NCBI RefSeq assembly: GCF_000773975.1
Contig: NZ_JRUQ01000026.1
Span: forward strand, 1-63,884
Direction of reading: 5' to 3'
DNA from: Erwinia typographi
Lineage (GTDB): Bacteria; Pseudomonadota; Gammaproteobacteria; Enterobacterales; Enterobacteriaceae
DNA length: 63,884 nucleotides
A model generated the notes under the pieces. The model ran no database searches. It was not told the DNA's origin and saw only the letters and a list, made by a program, of their open reading frames with translations. Each line of letters starts with the position of its first letter. The stretch's first letter is position 1. Position numbers and translations under genes: made by a program. Shown here piece by piece: positions 52,595-60,544 of the stretch.

Positions 52595-53944
52595 ATGCTT
52601 AGTCGGGCTGAGTTATTTGTGCACACCGCCGGAAAAGTCCGGATTACCGCCACGTTTTTTCAAAAAAAAGATGAGGAATGCTTATATTCCATTCTCATTT
52701 ATGCGCTGCTCCGTTACCACCGGACCCCCGGCTGGTTTGAGGTAAAGCATGACGGAGTGACCTGGAACGTCTGTAAAGTGGTACCACTTCCTTTCATTTA
52801 TTTTATGGAAAACCGCCCGGGCGGTGAGATGGCCGCAGAGTATTTTCGCCGCACGATGGTCCACATCGATCTGTCCTCCGGCGCCACCGACCCGGATGTG
52901 TATATCGGTATCCGGGCGGACTTCTTCAGCCCAATGGTAAGGACTGTCCCGTTCGCCCGGGAAGCCGCCGCTCTGACAAAAAGCCTGACGGGTGGAGACA
53001 TGATCCCACCGTCTGAAAATACCCCGGAACGGCCCCTTCCCCACCTGATGCCGCCGATTGTTCCGCCTCCACCGGAGAAAAAAGAAAGGAAAGTCCGTAA
53101 GGTCAGCACGCGTAAAAAGAAAGTGGATGATTACCTGCTGATGCAGAAATTCTACGAAGGGAAAACGGTGCAGGAAATTAAAGATGAGGTGAACTGCTCA
53201 GAGGCTTACGTTTACCAGACCATCAAGCGGATAAAAGGCATATCCGCGATGGATCTGCGTTATCAGCGCTGGAAAATGATTGCGGACCTGTATTTCGCCA
53301 AACCCCGCCGGACCGTGGACGAAATAGAAAAACTCTGTAACGTCAGCCGCTGGCAGATATATAACGCGGTCAGGAACGTGGCAAAGAAAGAAGGTATAAC
53401 GCTGTCAGAAGAATACCGCAATAAAAAGCTCACGGAAGATGATGTCGCGCATATCCGTCAGGCGCTGAAGGATGGCGTGACGCGTAAAGTTATCTGCTGG
53501 GCCTATGAAATAACCGGCGCCACGCTGATTAAATATATTGGCCCGGATGAGAATCACAAAGTTTATCCACAGGAGTATCAGGAAAAAGTCGTTAAGCTAA
53601 GAGTCGCAGGAAAGACCCTTGCCGAAACAGCCAGCCTCCTGAATGTCAGCGTGGATTACGTCAAGGAAGTGTGGAAAAAATACCGGAACAGTGATGAGGT
53701 CGTCAGTAAAAGAGTGAAATATGACAACCGTAACAGACTGAACAAACACGATCAGGACCGGGCAGTCAAGGCCGTGCTGTTCGAAGGCATCACCCGTAAA
53801 AAGATCGCAGAGCAGTACGGTATTAATGCACTGACGTTGAGGCGGTATATAAAGAAATTTAAGGATCGCGAAGTTGAGGCGATACGTAATATTACCGACA
53901 AGATCGGTGAAAACAATCCGCAACCAAAAAAGAAGAAGCCATAG
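52595..53944 (+). CDS. Unknown regulator with five predicted helix-turn-helix units, divergent from the tra operon
   Basis: 449 residues from ATG 52595 (AGGGG upstream). The N-terminal ~130 residues form a unique alpha/beta domain; ~136-178 is a Pro-rich then Lys-rich linker. Residues ~180-421 contain five successive units, each reading like a recombinase/sigma-type HTH: TVQEIKDEVNCSEAYVYQTI (~191-210), TVDEIEKLCNVSRWQIYNAV (~240-259), a third ~295-314 (VTRKVICWAYEITGATLIKY), TLAETASLLNVSVDYVKEVW (~341-360), and ITRKKIAEQYGINALTLRRY (~399-418). No ATPase or catalytic motif. It occupies the traJ/traY interval but on the opposite strand, so control of transfer is the natural guess. I do not recognise the family. 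Confidence 0.65.
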   Translation: MLSRAELFVHTAGKVRITATFFQKKDEECLYSILIYALLRYHRTPGWFEVKHDGVTWNVCKVVPLPFIYFMENRPGGEMAAEYFRRTMVHIDLSSGATDPDVYIGIRADFFSPMVRTVPFAREAAALTKSLTGGDMIPPSENTPERPLPHLMPPIVPPPPEKKERKVRKVSTRKKKVDDYLLMQKFYEGKTVQEIKDEVNCSEAYVYQTIKRIKGISAMDLRYQRWKMIADLYFAKPRRTVDEIEKLCNVSRWQIYNAVRNVAKKEGITLSEEYRNKKLTEDDVAHIRQALKDGVTRKVICWAYEITGATLIKYIGPDENHKVYPQEYQEKVVKLRVAGKTLAETASLLNVSVDYVKEVWKKYRNSDEVVSKRVKYDNRNRLNKHDQDRAVKAVLFEGITRKKIAEQYGINALTLRRYIKKFKDREVEAIRNITDKIGENNPQPKKKKP

Positions 53945-54032
53945 CGTTTAAAAAACGATAACAGTCAGAACAAAAACAGCACGGAGAGGAAGGCAGAAAA
54001 TAACCGACCTCTCCTGGTGACGTAAAAACAGT

Positions 54033-54437
54033 TTATTTAAAATACTCTTTGAGTTTACCCGCAACTCTCTCCTCTACCGCTCTTATCCATTCAGGATCAA
54101 GGAATTGTTCGTTTTTAATTACTTTTTCAGTGTCAACAGTTTCCTTCTGAATAGCAAAAATGGCCTCGGTAATGAATCCATTGATGATGACATTTTTGGC
54201 GATCAGCTCCAGCTTCTGGTCGAGTGTTTTTTCGCTGGCATCTTTATTAATCTTGTTTTCATATACGCGAAGCCCGAGCTTGAACATTTCAAGGACGAAT
54301 GCTGACCGGTTAGCCGTTTCGCGGGATTCACCATCCTCAAGCTTCTTTTCTAAATGAAAGTCCACCTTCTCCAGCAAAGAGTAAGGAACGGTCAGATAGA
54401 TACGGTTTCTTTTTGTTGAATCTTCAAAATTGCTCAT
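54033..54437 (-). CDS. traM: oriT-binding protein TraM
   Basis: 134 residues (F: 127). N-terminal ribbon-helix-helix (~12-55, IYLTVPYSLLEKVDF and the FVLEMFKLGLRVYE helix) and a helical C-terminal tetramerisation domain ending in basic residues. It lies next to oriT and reads away from it, as in F. TraM binds sites in oriT and recruits TraD. Confidence 0.87.
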   Translation of the reverse strand: MSNFEDSTKRNRIYLTVPYSLLEKVDFHLEKKLEDGESRETANRSAFVLEMFKLGLRVYENKINKDASEKTLDQKLELIAKNVIINGFITEAIFAIQKETVDTEKVIKNEQFLDPEWIRAVEERVAGKLKEYFK

Positions 54438-54868
54438 CGGATATTTCCTTCGGGTTTAAAGGTGAAACTGGTACATGGTCAGACCTCTGATGCTGAGAGA
54501 TACCTGGCAGAAAAACCGCCAACTACTGGCCACCACATGGCCCCCATCAGGCAACCTTAAAGCAACTTTATGGCATCCCGCAAGCCCCTGCATGGCAACC
54601 ATAACGCCCACTCCTTGTGATAAATTACATATCTAATTGATAAATAACAACATGCCTTATGGTTGCCGTAAAGCAACCTTGTGGCAACTTTAAAGCCTCC
54701 CCGTGGCAACCATTAAATTGATTAAATTTCATACGATTTTTAATCATATCACTGTTTAAAAACGGAAAAATCTGCAAAAAAACTTTTGCGAGTGGTGTGG
54801 TTTTATTTCGTCTTAATTTTATTTTCCTGGTATAATCTCTGCACGCCCTTTTCAAAACCGAGGCCCCT
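54438..54868. promoter_or_regulatory. oriT: Origin of transfer (oriT)
   Basis: The region is AT-rich with GGCAAC-type repeats at 54550-54555, 54594-54599, 54683-54688 and 54705-54710, an inverted copy GTTGCC at 54662-54667, and variants AGCAAC between; these are likely TraM/accessory-protein sites. The nick region TTTTGCGAGTGGTGTGG (54784-54800) matches F TTTGCGTGGGGTGT/GGTGC in layout, so the nick is predicted between 54798 and 54799 on the plus strand. GCAAAA and TTTTGC just upstream form the short inverted repeat expected 5' of nic. The plus-strand 5' end would lead into the recipient with the right-hand genes first. Confidence 0.85.
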
Positions 54869-55369
54869 ATGCGGATATTTTTCTGCGTTGCCGCCCTGCT
54901 GGCATCAGGCATCTTTTCACCGATTGTGATGGCGGACTGTTTTTACCGTGCCGGGGTCTGGTATCAGATTGACCCGGATTATCTTCGCGCCATCGCCTGG
55001 CAGGAATCCCGTTATAACCCTGGCGCCATAAACAGTAACCGGGACGGGAACGGAAAAATCACCAGTACCGATTACGGCGTCATGCAGATTAATAGTATGA
55101 CCGTGAACGGATTCCGGCGAGAATACCCCGGACTGACCACACAGAAGCTGCTGGACGATCCGTGTCTGAATATTTTTGTGGGAGCGATGGTGCTGCGCCG
55201 TAATATGAATCAATATGGCGCATCATGGCTGGCGGTGGGGATGTACAACGCAGGGGTAAAAAACAGAAAGGAAACTATCGCGAACCGTCATAAATACGCC
55301 ATGCTCATCGACAGCCATTACAAACGGATCAAAGCGGGCAGCATACCGAGGACGGCGATCGGAGAGTGA
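54869..55369 (+). CDS. Lytic transglycosylase (gene 19/Orf169 family)
   Basis: 166 residues with signal peptide ending VMADCF. The SLT domain has the catalytic Glu in AIAWQESRYNPGAINSN, then DYGVMQINS and MYNAG motifs. It matches F Orf169 and R1 P19, which open peptidoglycan for the T4SS. It is the one leading-region gene on the plus strand; a promoter-like TATAAT lies at 54831-54836. Confidence 0.93.
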   Translation: MRIFFCVAALLASGIFSPIVMADCFYRAGVWYQIDPDYLRAIAWQESRYNPGAINSNRDGNGKITSTDYGVMQINSMTVNGFRREYPGLTTQKLLDDPCLNIFVGAMVLRRNMNQYGASWLAVGMYNAGVKNRKETIANRHKYAMLIDSHYKRIKAGSIPRTAIGE

Positions 55370-55604
55370 CTGTGTATTATCAGGTTGAGTAAAGAGAACG
55401 CCCCGCCCGTTGTCGGCACATTAATTTTTCAGTCCGGTGCCATGAAAATAATTTTAATCACCACAAATATAATAACCACCCGGTAATTTATCATATGTTT
55501 TATTTCCGTTGTTAAATTAAAAACACCAGGCAACCCGTCCGACTCAGGTTCAACCAGGTTATCCGTTACCGGTTCGATGCCGGAAACGGATAACAGCGCG
55601 GCAT
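55370..55604. other. AT-rich intergenic stretch
   Basis: About 235 bases between convergent genes. No open frame or clear signal apart from the terminator at its right end. Confidence 0.4.
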
Positions 55605-55627
55605 AAAAAAAGGGGCCGTATGGCCCC
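55605..55627 (-). terminator. Intrinsic terminator of the leading-region minus-strand genes
   Basis: Read on the minus strand, GGGGCC-ATAC-GGCCCC (55627-55612) is followed by TTTTTTT (55611-55605), a textbook terminator directly after the stop of the LPD29-domain gene at 55633. Confidence 0.88.
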
Positions 55628-55632
55628 GGTTA

Positions 55633-56211
55633 TCATTCAGTCTGATAAAGAATTTTATTTATTTCCGTCTGCACCGCAAAACCGTTGCGGTGAAAATAGT
55701 GCCCCTCTTTCCACAGTTCGCCACGTTTCAGCATCTCCGGCGTTTTTTCTTCCCCCGTAAACGCATGACCGTATTTCTGCATAAAAATGACATTGGCTTT
55801 TTCTTTCAGTCGCCCGCTGTATTCGCGCTTAGTGAAAACGTACCCCACCCCGCCATAAATTTCATTAAACCGGGAGCGGCAGGAAACGGCCAGATCCTGC
55901 ATACTGTCAAAATAACTGTCGCGGTATTTATCTGTTATAGCTTTTACCCGTTCTTCCGTCACCCCGTCCGTCCACTTAATGTTAACGCAGTCGCAGCTGC
56001 GCGTTGTCACGGAAAATTTAACGCCGGGGAAAGCCTTTTTTAATTCCCGGCGGATATTAACGGCAACCTGAACCGCGCCGTTTTTTTCCTGTGACAGATG
56101 TTTATATTCCGGGGCGGCTTTCAGGTAGTCTGTTTCTGCCCGGTATACCGTCACCTCTGCGTCCTTATTGTCTGCCGCCGGACGGGACTCATACGGGTTA
56201 TGCATGTGCAT
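55633..56211 (-). CDS. LPD29-domain protein of the leading region
   Basis: 192 residues from an ATG at 56211 with GAGAGG upstream; a start 27 bases earlier is possible. Residues ~55-110 contain IRRELKKAFPGVKFSVTTRS, then CDCVNIKWTDGVTEERVKAI and DSYFDSMQDL, the pattern of the large-polyvalent-protein-associated domain 29. Such domains are found in plasmid and phage proteins that enter a new host early; the activity is not known. It is the last gene of the leftward leading operon, followed by a strong terminator. Confidence 0.7.
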   Translation of the reverse strand: MHMHNPYESRPAADNKDAEVTVYRAETDYLKAAPEYKHLSQEKNGAVQVAVNIRRELKKAFPGVKFSVTTRSCDCVNIKWTDGVTEERVKAITDKYRDSYFDSMQDLAVSCRSRFNEIYGGVGYVFTKREYSGRLKEKANVIFMQKYGHAFTGEEKTPEMLKRGELWKEGHYFHRNGFAVQTEINKILYQTE

Positions 56212-56234
56212 GATGATGATCCTCTCAGTCAGTT

Positions 56235-56519
56235 TCACTGCAACCGGTTGAACGTAACCAGCCAGTCGGTGTATTCCGTACAGCTCAGCAGCGGGCTTAT
56301 CCGCGTCAGGTTAACAGCCACGCCGTTCATTACCAGGATGCGCTCGATCGTGGTAAATACATCCTCTTCCGGCGCCAGTGGAAACCACAGGTTGTAATTA
56401 CTGCCGGTCAGCAGCGGATGATTGCAGAAATGAATGCCCCGGCCGCGTGACGTGTGGGTCTCCAGCACCGTCAGCACGCCCCGTCCGGTTACCGCCGGTT
56501 CCCCGGCGGCCTCCTGCAT
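56235..56519 (-). CDS. Unknown leading-region protein
   Basis: 94 residues from ATG 56519, chosen because CGGAAGGAC lies 5 bases before it; starts at 56543 or 56558 are possible and would overlap the upstream gene. Soluble, mixed alpha/beta, ending DWLVTFNRLQ. No family recognised. Confidence 0.55.
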   Translation of the reverse strand: MQEAAGEPAVTGRGVLTVLETHTSRGRGIHFCNHPLLTGSNYNLWFPLAPEEDVFTTIERILVMNGVAVNLTRISPLLSCTEYTDWLVTFNRLQ

Positions 56520-56551
56520 TGTTGTCCTTCCGGTGAGTTCCATGATCGCCC

Positions 56552-56917
56552 CTACCATTCGTATACAGGCCAGCCGGGCAGCACCGCTGCGCCGATTTCA
56601 AACTGGATATGCTGCACGTCATAATCCCGCGCCACCGTCTCCAGCAGGTGGCACAGTGCGGCAGACAACCCGTTTTCCTCCAGCCGTTCGCAGGCATCAG
56701 GGCAGGCATTCAGGCGGAAAATAAAACCGGCGGCCGTCTCGTATATCCAGCACCAGTCCTCCTCCTCCGGCCCTTCCAGATTGGTGAGCATGGTCAGCAC
56801 GGCGTCATCTTCAAAGGTCATATGTGATGCACTCAGCAGCATACAGCGGACGATTTCCGGCCCGCGATCACCAGCTTCAGTCATCCCGTGCTGTGGTTTT
56901 TTCAGCGTGTTTTTCAT
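56552..56917 (-). CDS. Unknown leading-region protein (possibly DUF5983-like)
   Basis: 121 residues from ATG 56917, with GAAGGAAC upstream inside the preceding small gene. Acidic, with helices around ARDYDVQHIQFEIGAAVLPG near the end. It resembles small conserved genes of IncF leading regions, though the family name is uncertain. Translation is coupled to the 49-codon gene upstream, whose TGA overlaps this ATG. Confidence 0.6.
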   Translation of the reverse strand: MKNTLKKPQHGMTEAGDRGPEIVRCMLLSASHMTFEDDAVLTMLTNLEGPEEEDWCWIYETAAGFIFRLNACPDACERLEENGLSAALCHLLETVARDYDVQHIQFEIGAAVLPGWPVYEW

Positions 56918-57063
56918 GCGGCAAGTTCCTTCTGGCAACGGACGGCAGTCATGAACTGCTGCCACTGGGCGAAGCGCAGCGCCGGAACGTGCGCGTTTTT
57001 TCCGGCCTTAAGGCCATTTACAAAGGCTTTCGCGTGTGCGAGGATTTCCGGGTCATTTTTCAT
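56914..57063 (-). CDS. 49-aa small protein coupled to the next leading gene
   Basis: ATG at 57063 is preceded by GGAGGAAG, the best ribosome site in this cluster. The product begins MKNDPEILAHAKAFVNGLKA and ends CQKELAA, basic and helical. Its stop overlaps the start of the 121-aa gene (ATGA). The strong site and coupling argue that it is a real gene despite its size. Function unknown. Confidence 0.65.
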   Translation of the reverse strand: MKNDPEILAHAKAFVNGLKAGKNAHVPALRFAQWQQFMTAVRCQKELAA

Positions 57064-57146
57064 ATACTTCCTCCGTGTGGTTATGAAAACGGTCAGCTCT
57101 TTCAGCGGACTGACCGGTGAAGAAGCCGGGCGTATGCCCGGCTTTT

Positions 57147-57446
57147 TTACGCCTGCTGTTTCCCCTCCCCTGACGTGGCGAGCCTGGCCCGGACATCAGC
57201 CAGCGCCGCCGGGATAACCGTGTAGCCGGTATCAAACTGAAACACCGCCACCGGCCAGCCGTCGGCCATGTAAACCGTCAGCGGCTCAGGCAGGTCACCC
57301 GGCTCGCGGATTTCGTTCAGATGGCTCAGCTCCTGCCAGTCAATGCCCGCCCAGCCGGTATATTTCCCGTGTTCCCGGATGTGGGCGCACAGGTCAGAAA
57401 ACTGGCCGCCGGTCAGCCCGCTGGTGTTGACGTCGTGTGTCTGCAT
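57147..57446 (-). CDS. Unknown leading-region protein
   Basis: 99 residues with GGAG seven bases before ATG 57446. Acidic; contains GWAGIDWQELSHLNEIREPG and a beta hairpin around DGWPVAVFQFDTGYTV. Similar short proteins are frequent in IncF leading regions; function unknown. Confidence 0.6.
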   Translation of the reverse strand: MQTHDVNTSGLTGGQFSDLCAHIREHGKYTGWAGIDWQELSHLNEIREPGDLPEPLTVYMADGWPVAVFQFDTGYTVIPAALADVRARLATSGEGKQQA

Positions 57447-57506
57447 ACTGTTTTCTCCTGCTGGTTGAGGGACTGCCCGGCCATACCGGACAGACCGTGT
57501 TTTGAT

Positions 57507-57890
57507 TCAGGCCACGTCTGCGGTGAACATCGCGTGCCCGGCAGCCAGCTGCACGCGCAGGTGACGCACCGCGTAATCCCAGGCTGCCTCGCCCAGGTCA
57601 CCAAAATTCGCCAGCACAAACTCACCGGCGGCCACCCAGGCACTGACAGCGGCCAGCGGCAGCTGCGGACGGGACAATGACCAGTCAGTGACCGTTGCGC
57701 ACAGCGCCTCTGCCAGGTTGCACAGCGTGCCCGCCAGCAGCTCCGCCCGGTCATCCAGAGGCATCCGCTGCTCACGCAGGTAAATCAGCTGCGCCAGACT
57801 GTCAGCCATCACCGGGCTGGAGTCCTTAAGCCCATATCTTTCCGAGGGTTCCTGAGCGGCGGTTTTGACGTTGACGTTGTGTGTGTTCAT
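57507..57890 (-). CDS. Leading-region paralog A (unknown function)
   Basis: 127 residues from ATG 57890 with GGGAGA upstream. It shares its first ~22 residues almost exactly (NTHNVNVKTAAQEPSERYGL) and ~60-70% of the rest with the product at 60647-61030. Predicted all-helical, no signal peptide. Each copy follows a copy of the same ~480-bp upstream repeat, so gene and control region were duplicated together; the gene bodies then diverged while the upstream DNA did not. Role unknown, presumably early in establishment. Confidence 0.7.
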   Translation of the reverse strand: MNTHNVNVKTAAQEPSERYGLKDSSPVMADSLAQLIYLREQRMPLDDRAELLAGTLCNLAEALCATVTDWSLSRPQLPLAAVSAWVAAGEFVLANFGDLGEAAWDYAVRHLRVQLAAGHAMFTADVA

Positions 57891-58374
57891 GCTGTATCTC
57901 CCCTGTCGGTGGTTATGTTTATCTCTCGTCGGGACCTTTCGCGGCGAAGGGCGAAGTGGCAACGGATGACAGATGAACGCAGGGGCGTCACCGGAGGCCG
58001 CAGCGCAAGCGAGCAGAGCGAGTGCGAACGGGCGAGGAACGGCGAAGCGGACCCTTGCGGGCAGATGGCAGACGGTGCGACGAACAGCCCTCCGCGTAAG
58101 GACTGATGAGAGATGGCCACCGTACCCGGAAAGAGAATGAACACACCCGGACCACCGGAACGGGGGGACGACATGAGAGCACCGGCAGCCTTACCGCCGG
58201 TGTGGTGAAAGCGGCGCGGCCGGTACGGCCGCAGCAAGCGTCAGGTGTTGCGTCAGGATGGAAGCCCGCTGCTCCCGCAGGGCCGCAGGGCCGGAGGGGC
58301 CGGGCAGAGACAGCCCGCTGGCTCTGTGCGAAGCACGACAGCCGTGTCCCGCAGGGATGACGCCCGCACCAGGA
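57823..58374 (-). repeat. ~550-bp direct repeat, copy A: candidate single-strand promoter (Frpo/ssi-like)
   Basis: It is almost identical to 60963-61513, with a handful of substitutions and one single-base indel (near 58239). It covers the 5' end of paralog A and ~480 bases upstream with no credible gene. The DNA is GC-rich with many short inverted repeats (GCCGCAGGGCCGGAGGGGCC region). In F the leading region has two such repeats, Frpo1/Frpo2, which fold as single-stranded DNA into RNA-polymerase promoters. The orientation here, upstream of minus-strand genes in a plus-strand T-DNA, is what that model requires. Confidence 0.6.
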
Positions 58375-58533
58375 CAGCGGAAAGGTTCAGTAAGGAAAGC
58401 AGTAAGAGAAAGAAACGTCAGGGAAGAAGGAATAACAACATGTGGCATCAGCCCCGGAAAAGGCACAGCACGCGGACGGAAAAAAGCAGCGCGTCAGCGC
58501 TGCCTGTATCCGGTGCCGGAACGGCACGCGGGG

Positions 58534-58662
58534 TTACCGGCCGGTCAGCTCCTGGCTGAAGATATCTGCAATTGTGGCGCCATAATGACGCCCCACAACA
58601 GCCCCTGCCGCCAGCGCCAGGAGGATAACGACGGAGAGACCGGGAAATTCTTTACTTTTCAT
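58534..58662 (-). CDS. Possible 42-aa membrane peptide
   Basis: ATG 58662 to TAA 58534 encodes MKSKEFPGLS followed by a hydrophobic segment (VVILLALAAGAVVG) and a short polar tail ending LTGR. It lies 60 bases after the toxin gene on the same strand. No good ribosome site precedes it (best is GAAGTC), so coding status is uncertain. Confidence 0.35.
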   Translation of the reverse strand: MKSKEFPGLSVVILLALAAGAVVGRHYGATIADIFSQELTGR

Positions 58663-58722
58663 GACTGACTTCGTTATCAGTGACCGGCCAGTTAAGGGTA
58701 TTGATCAGACTCTGTGTCACAT

Positions 58723-59088
58723 TCAGCGCGGATCTATCAAATCCACCACGACAGACAGTATCTCATCCATGATGTGAGGCTCTACTTTTGCCGCATAGGT
58801 TGCCCTGCGGGCGCTGAGATCGAGAGAGCGCAACTGGTAGCACAGTGCCACCCCGGTGACATTTCCCGTATCGGTACTGTCACCGTCCAGATATACCGTC
58901 ACTGCCCTTGAACGGGCGGCCGCACCGCCACTGGTGACCGGGATGCAGACGGCAGTCCCCAGGGCAGCCACAAGCTCACGCGGGGAAATGACCAGATAGT
59001 AGTGCGGCCCTCTGAACTCCCGGCCCTCGACAGGATCACCGTTGATGTGCCAGATCTCGCCTTTTTGCGGTACCCTCCGCGTCACCAT
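58723..59088 (-). CDS. pemK: PemK/MazF-family endoribonuclease toxin
   Basis: 121 residues. The start KGEIWHINGDPVEGREFRGPHYYLVIS is the PemK/ChpB/MazF beta-barrel pattern, with the later TGVALCYQLRSLDL and the C-terminal helix EILSVVVDLID. It cleaves mRNA when the antitoxin decays, keeping the plasmid in the population. The ATG overlaps the antitoxin TGA by one base. Confidence 0.9.
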   Translation of the reverse strand: MVTRRVPQKGEIWHINGDPVEGREFRGPHYYLVISPRELVAALGTAVCIPVTSGGAAARSRAVTVYLDGDSTDTGNVTGVALCYQLRSLDLSARRATYAAKVEPHIMDEILSVVVDLIDPR

Positions 59089-59360
59089 CAGATGGCCTCC
59101 CTGCCCTGCGGCGTATCTCCGGCACCGTCGGCAACGGCCGCATTAAATGCCCGGATTTCCGTTTCATCAATCCCGGCCAGCAGCTGAGAGAGCGTTTTTC
59201 TTCCACGCGCCACGCGGCCGGACGGCCTGATGCTGACCGCCTCGCCCTCGGCCGTCACATCCAGTTCGATCCCCACGGCCCATCCGGCCTTTGCCGCAAT
59301 TTCACTCGGTATGGTCAGAATGACCGCACCACCCTGCTGACGTAATCGTGTTGAGGCCAT
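59088..59360 (-). CDS. pemI: PemI-like (AbrB/MazE-type) antitoxin
   Basis: 90 residues. The N-terminal swapped-hairpin DNA-binding fold (STRLRQQGGAVILTIPSEIAAKAGW) is followed by a toxin-wrapping C-terminal tail (KTLSQLLAGIDETEIRAFNAAV). It neutralises the downstream toxin and should repress the pair through the palindrome just upstream. Confidence 0.9.
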   Translation of the reverse strand: MASTRLRQQGGAVILTIPSEIAAKAGWAVGIELDVTAEGEAVSIRPSGRVARGRKTLSQLLAGIDETEIRAFNAAVADGAGDTPQGREAI

Positions 59361-59367
59361 AACCCCT

Positions 59368-59428
59368 CCGTAAGTGTAACTAAGTCACACAACAATAACA
59401 CAGGTAACACAAAGTGCAACTCCAGTTA
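59368..59428. promoter_or_regulatory. Operator/promoter region of the toxin-antitoxin pair
   Basis: GTGTAACTAAGTCACAC (59373-59389) is an imperfect palindrome just upstream of the antitoxin ribosome site. A related AAC-CCAGTTAC arrangement (GTGCAACTCCAGTTAC, 59413-59428) repeats the same half-sites ~40 bp further up, a common two-operator layout for AbrB-type antitoxins. Confidence 0.55.
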
Positions 59429-59438
59429 CAGCATCGCT

Positions 59439-59879
59439 TCAGGCAGAACCGGAAAGTCGCATCGCCGCCTGAATTTCGGCCGGACGGGTCAGGCCCGCCT
59501 GCGCGTAAGTGTCAATACGCGCCAGCAGGCCGCGCAGCAGATCCGGGCGGAAAACGTCCTGTGAATACATCACCACGCAATGACCATCCGGATCGCACAG
59601 GCGCAGCTGCCAGCACAGCGCCTCACCGCCGGGGCTGATTATCTCTACCGTCAGCCACGCACACAGCGGATGCGTCAGCCGCAGATGCACCGGCCACTGG
59701 CCGCCCCACTCCTGGCGAAACTCACAGTCGGCATTCCACACGTCAGGAATGGCCAGTAAACGCACCGTGGTGCTGTTCAGCCGCTGGCGGAACTCATCGC
59801 CCCGGTCGCGGTACTCGTCAAACTCAGCGGCGCTGAGACGCAGAAAGCCCTCCAGCGTGAACACCTCATCATTTCCCAT
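59439..59879 (-). CDS. Unknown leading-region protein
   Basis: 146 residues, acidic, soluble, with several Trp and Cys. N-terminal EVFTLEGFLRLSAAEFDEYRDRGDEFRQRL is helical; the middle is beta-rich (VHLRLTHPLCAWLTVEII). It starts at ATG 59879, though without a strong ribosome site in view. Conserved-looking but no family recognised. Confidence 0.6.
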   Translation of the reverse strand: MGNDEVFTLEGFLRLSAAEFDEYRDRGDEFRQRLNSTTVRLLAIPDVWNADCEFRQEWGGQWPVHLRLTHPLCAWLTVEIISPGGEALCWQLRLCDPDGHCVVMYSQDVFRPDLLRGLLARIDTYAQAGLTRPAEIQAAMRLSGSA

Positions 59880-60172
59880 ACAGTCTCCGGCATACCCTGC
59901 GGCAGCCCCTCCGTTGTCAGCTAATGTCCCGTTGCCGGGGCAGTTACGCCATCATCTGACGTCCAGTATATCCAGAAATATCCGGTATTTACCTCTGCAC
60001 ACATCCGGGGTATTCTCACTGCCCGGCATAGTGGTACCCCAACACCCGCCGTTATGCCCGCCGTCCTGTCGCCAGGTTACGGCACTTCTCTGAACTTTCC
60101 GGCCTGATTAAGCTGTGGCTGCACCGTCTCTGAACCACCAACACCGGGGCGGGACGGTGCATTTTTTTTTGC
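59880..60172. other. Intergenic region with a plus-strand terminator-like hairpin
   Basis: About 290 bases with no credible gene. GCACCGTC (60121-60128) and GACGGTGC (60153-60160) form a stem followed by ATTTTTTTTT (60161-60170), reading as a terminator on the plus strand, opposite to all flanking genes. Either it stops plus-strand read-through or it marks a short plus-strand RNA upstream of it. Confidence 0.5.
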
Positions 60173-60544
60173 TCAGGAAGGCCTGTCACCCTCGCGACGT
60201 CCGCCCAGCATCTGCATCGTGCCGCTGCGGTTAATCACGATTTCGGTCACGTAATGCGCCACACCGTTGTCATCATCCCATTTACGGGTCTGCAACTGCC
60301 CCTCCAGGTAAACCTGAGACCCTTTTTTCAGGTGCTCCCCGGCGATTTCGGCCAGCTTCCCGAACACCACCACCCGGTGCCATTCGGTTTTTTCCTTCAT
60401 TTCACCAGTGCTTTTGTCGGTCCAGCTTTCAGACGTCGCAACGCTCAGGGTTGCCACCGCGCCGCCATTGGGCAGGTAACGGACTTCAGGCTCCTGGCCC
60501 AGGTAACCCACGATAATCACTTTATTCACTCCACGTGCTGCCAT
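60173..60544 (-). CDS. ssb: Single-stranded DNA-binding protein, short form
   Basis: 123 residues from ATG 60544 (GAGGAGTATGC upstream). The OB fold is complete: [51 protein letters not shown] and the end of the fold at TMQMLGG. The protein then stops within ten residues, so the long linker and the acidic DDIPF tip of F and E. coli SSB are missing. It can bind the incoming strand but should not recruit the SSB partner proteins. The last ten codons follow the fold with no sign of a frameshift to a hidden tail. Confidence 0.93.
   Translation of the reverse strand: MAARGVNKVIIVGYLGQEPEVRYLPNGGAVATLSVATSESWTDKSTGEMKEKTEWHRVVVFGKLAEIAGEHLKKGSQVYLEGQLQTRKWDDDNGVAHYVTEIVINRSGTMQMLGGRREGDRPS

Noticed and set aside
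53983..54014. GGAGAGG/CCTCTCC stem between the convergent regulator and traM as an intrinsic terminator
   Set aside because: Short stem, 18-base loop and no T-run on either strand.
57879..58106. 75-codon plus-strand frame repeated almost unchanged at 61019-61246
   Set aside because: Its conservation is explained by the 550-bp DNA repeat; amino-acid composition (Arg/Glu/Gly rich) and lack of ribosome site argue against a gene, though the match in both copies deserves a check.
59749..60093. Plus-strand frame ahead of the plus-strand terminator
   Set aside because: Starts inside the 146-aa gene on the opposite strand, with no ribosome site and odd composition; if an RNA ends at 60170 it is more likely non-coding.
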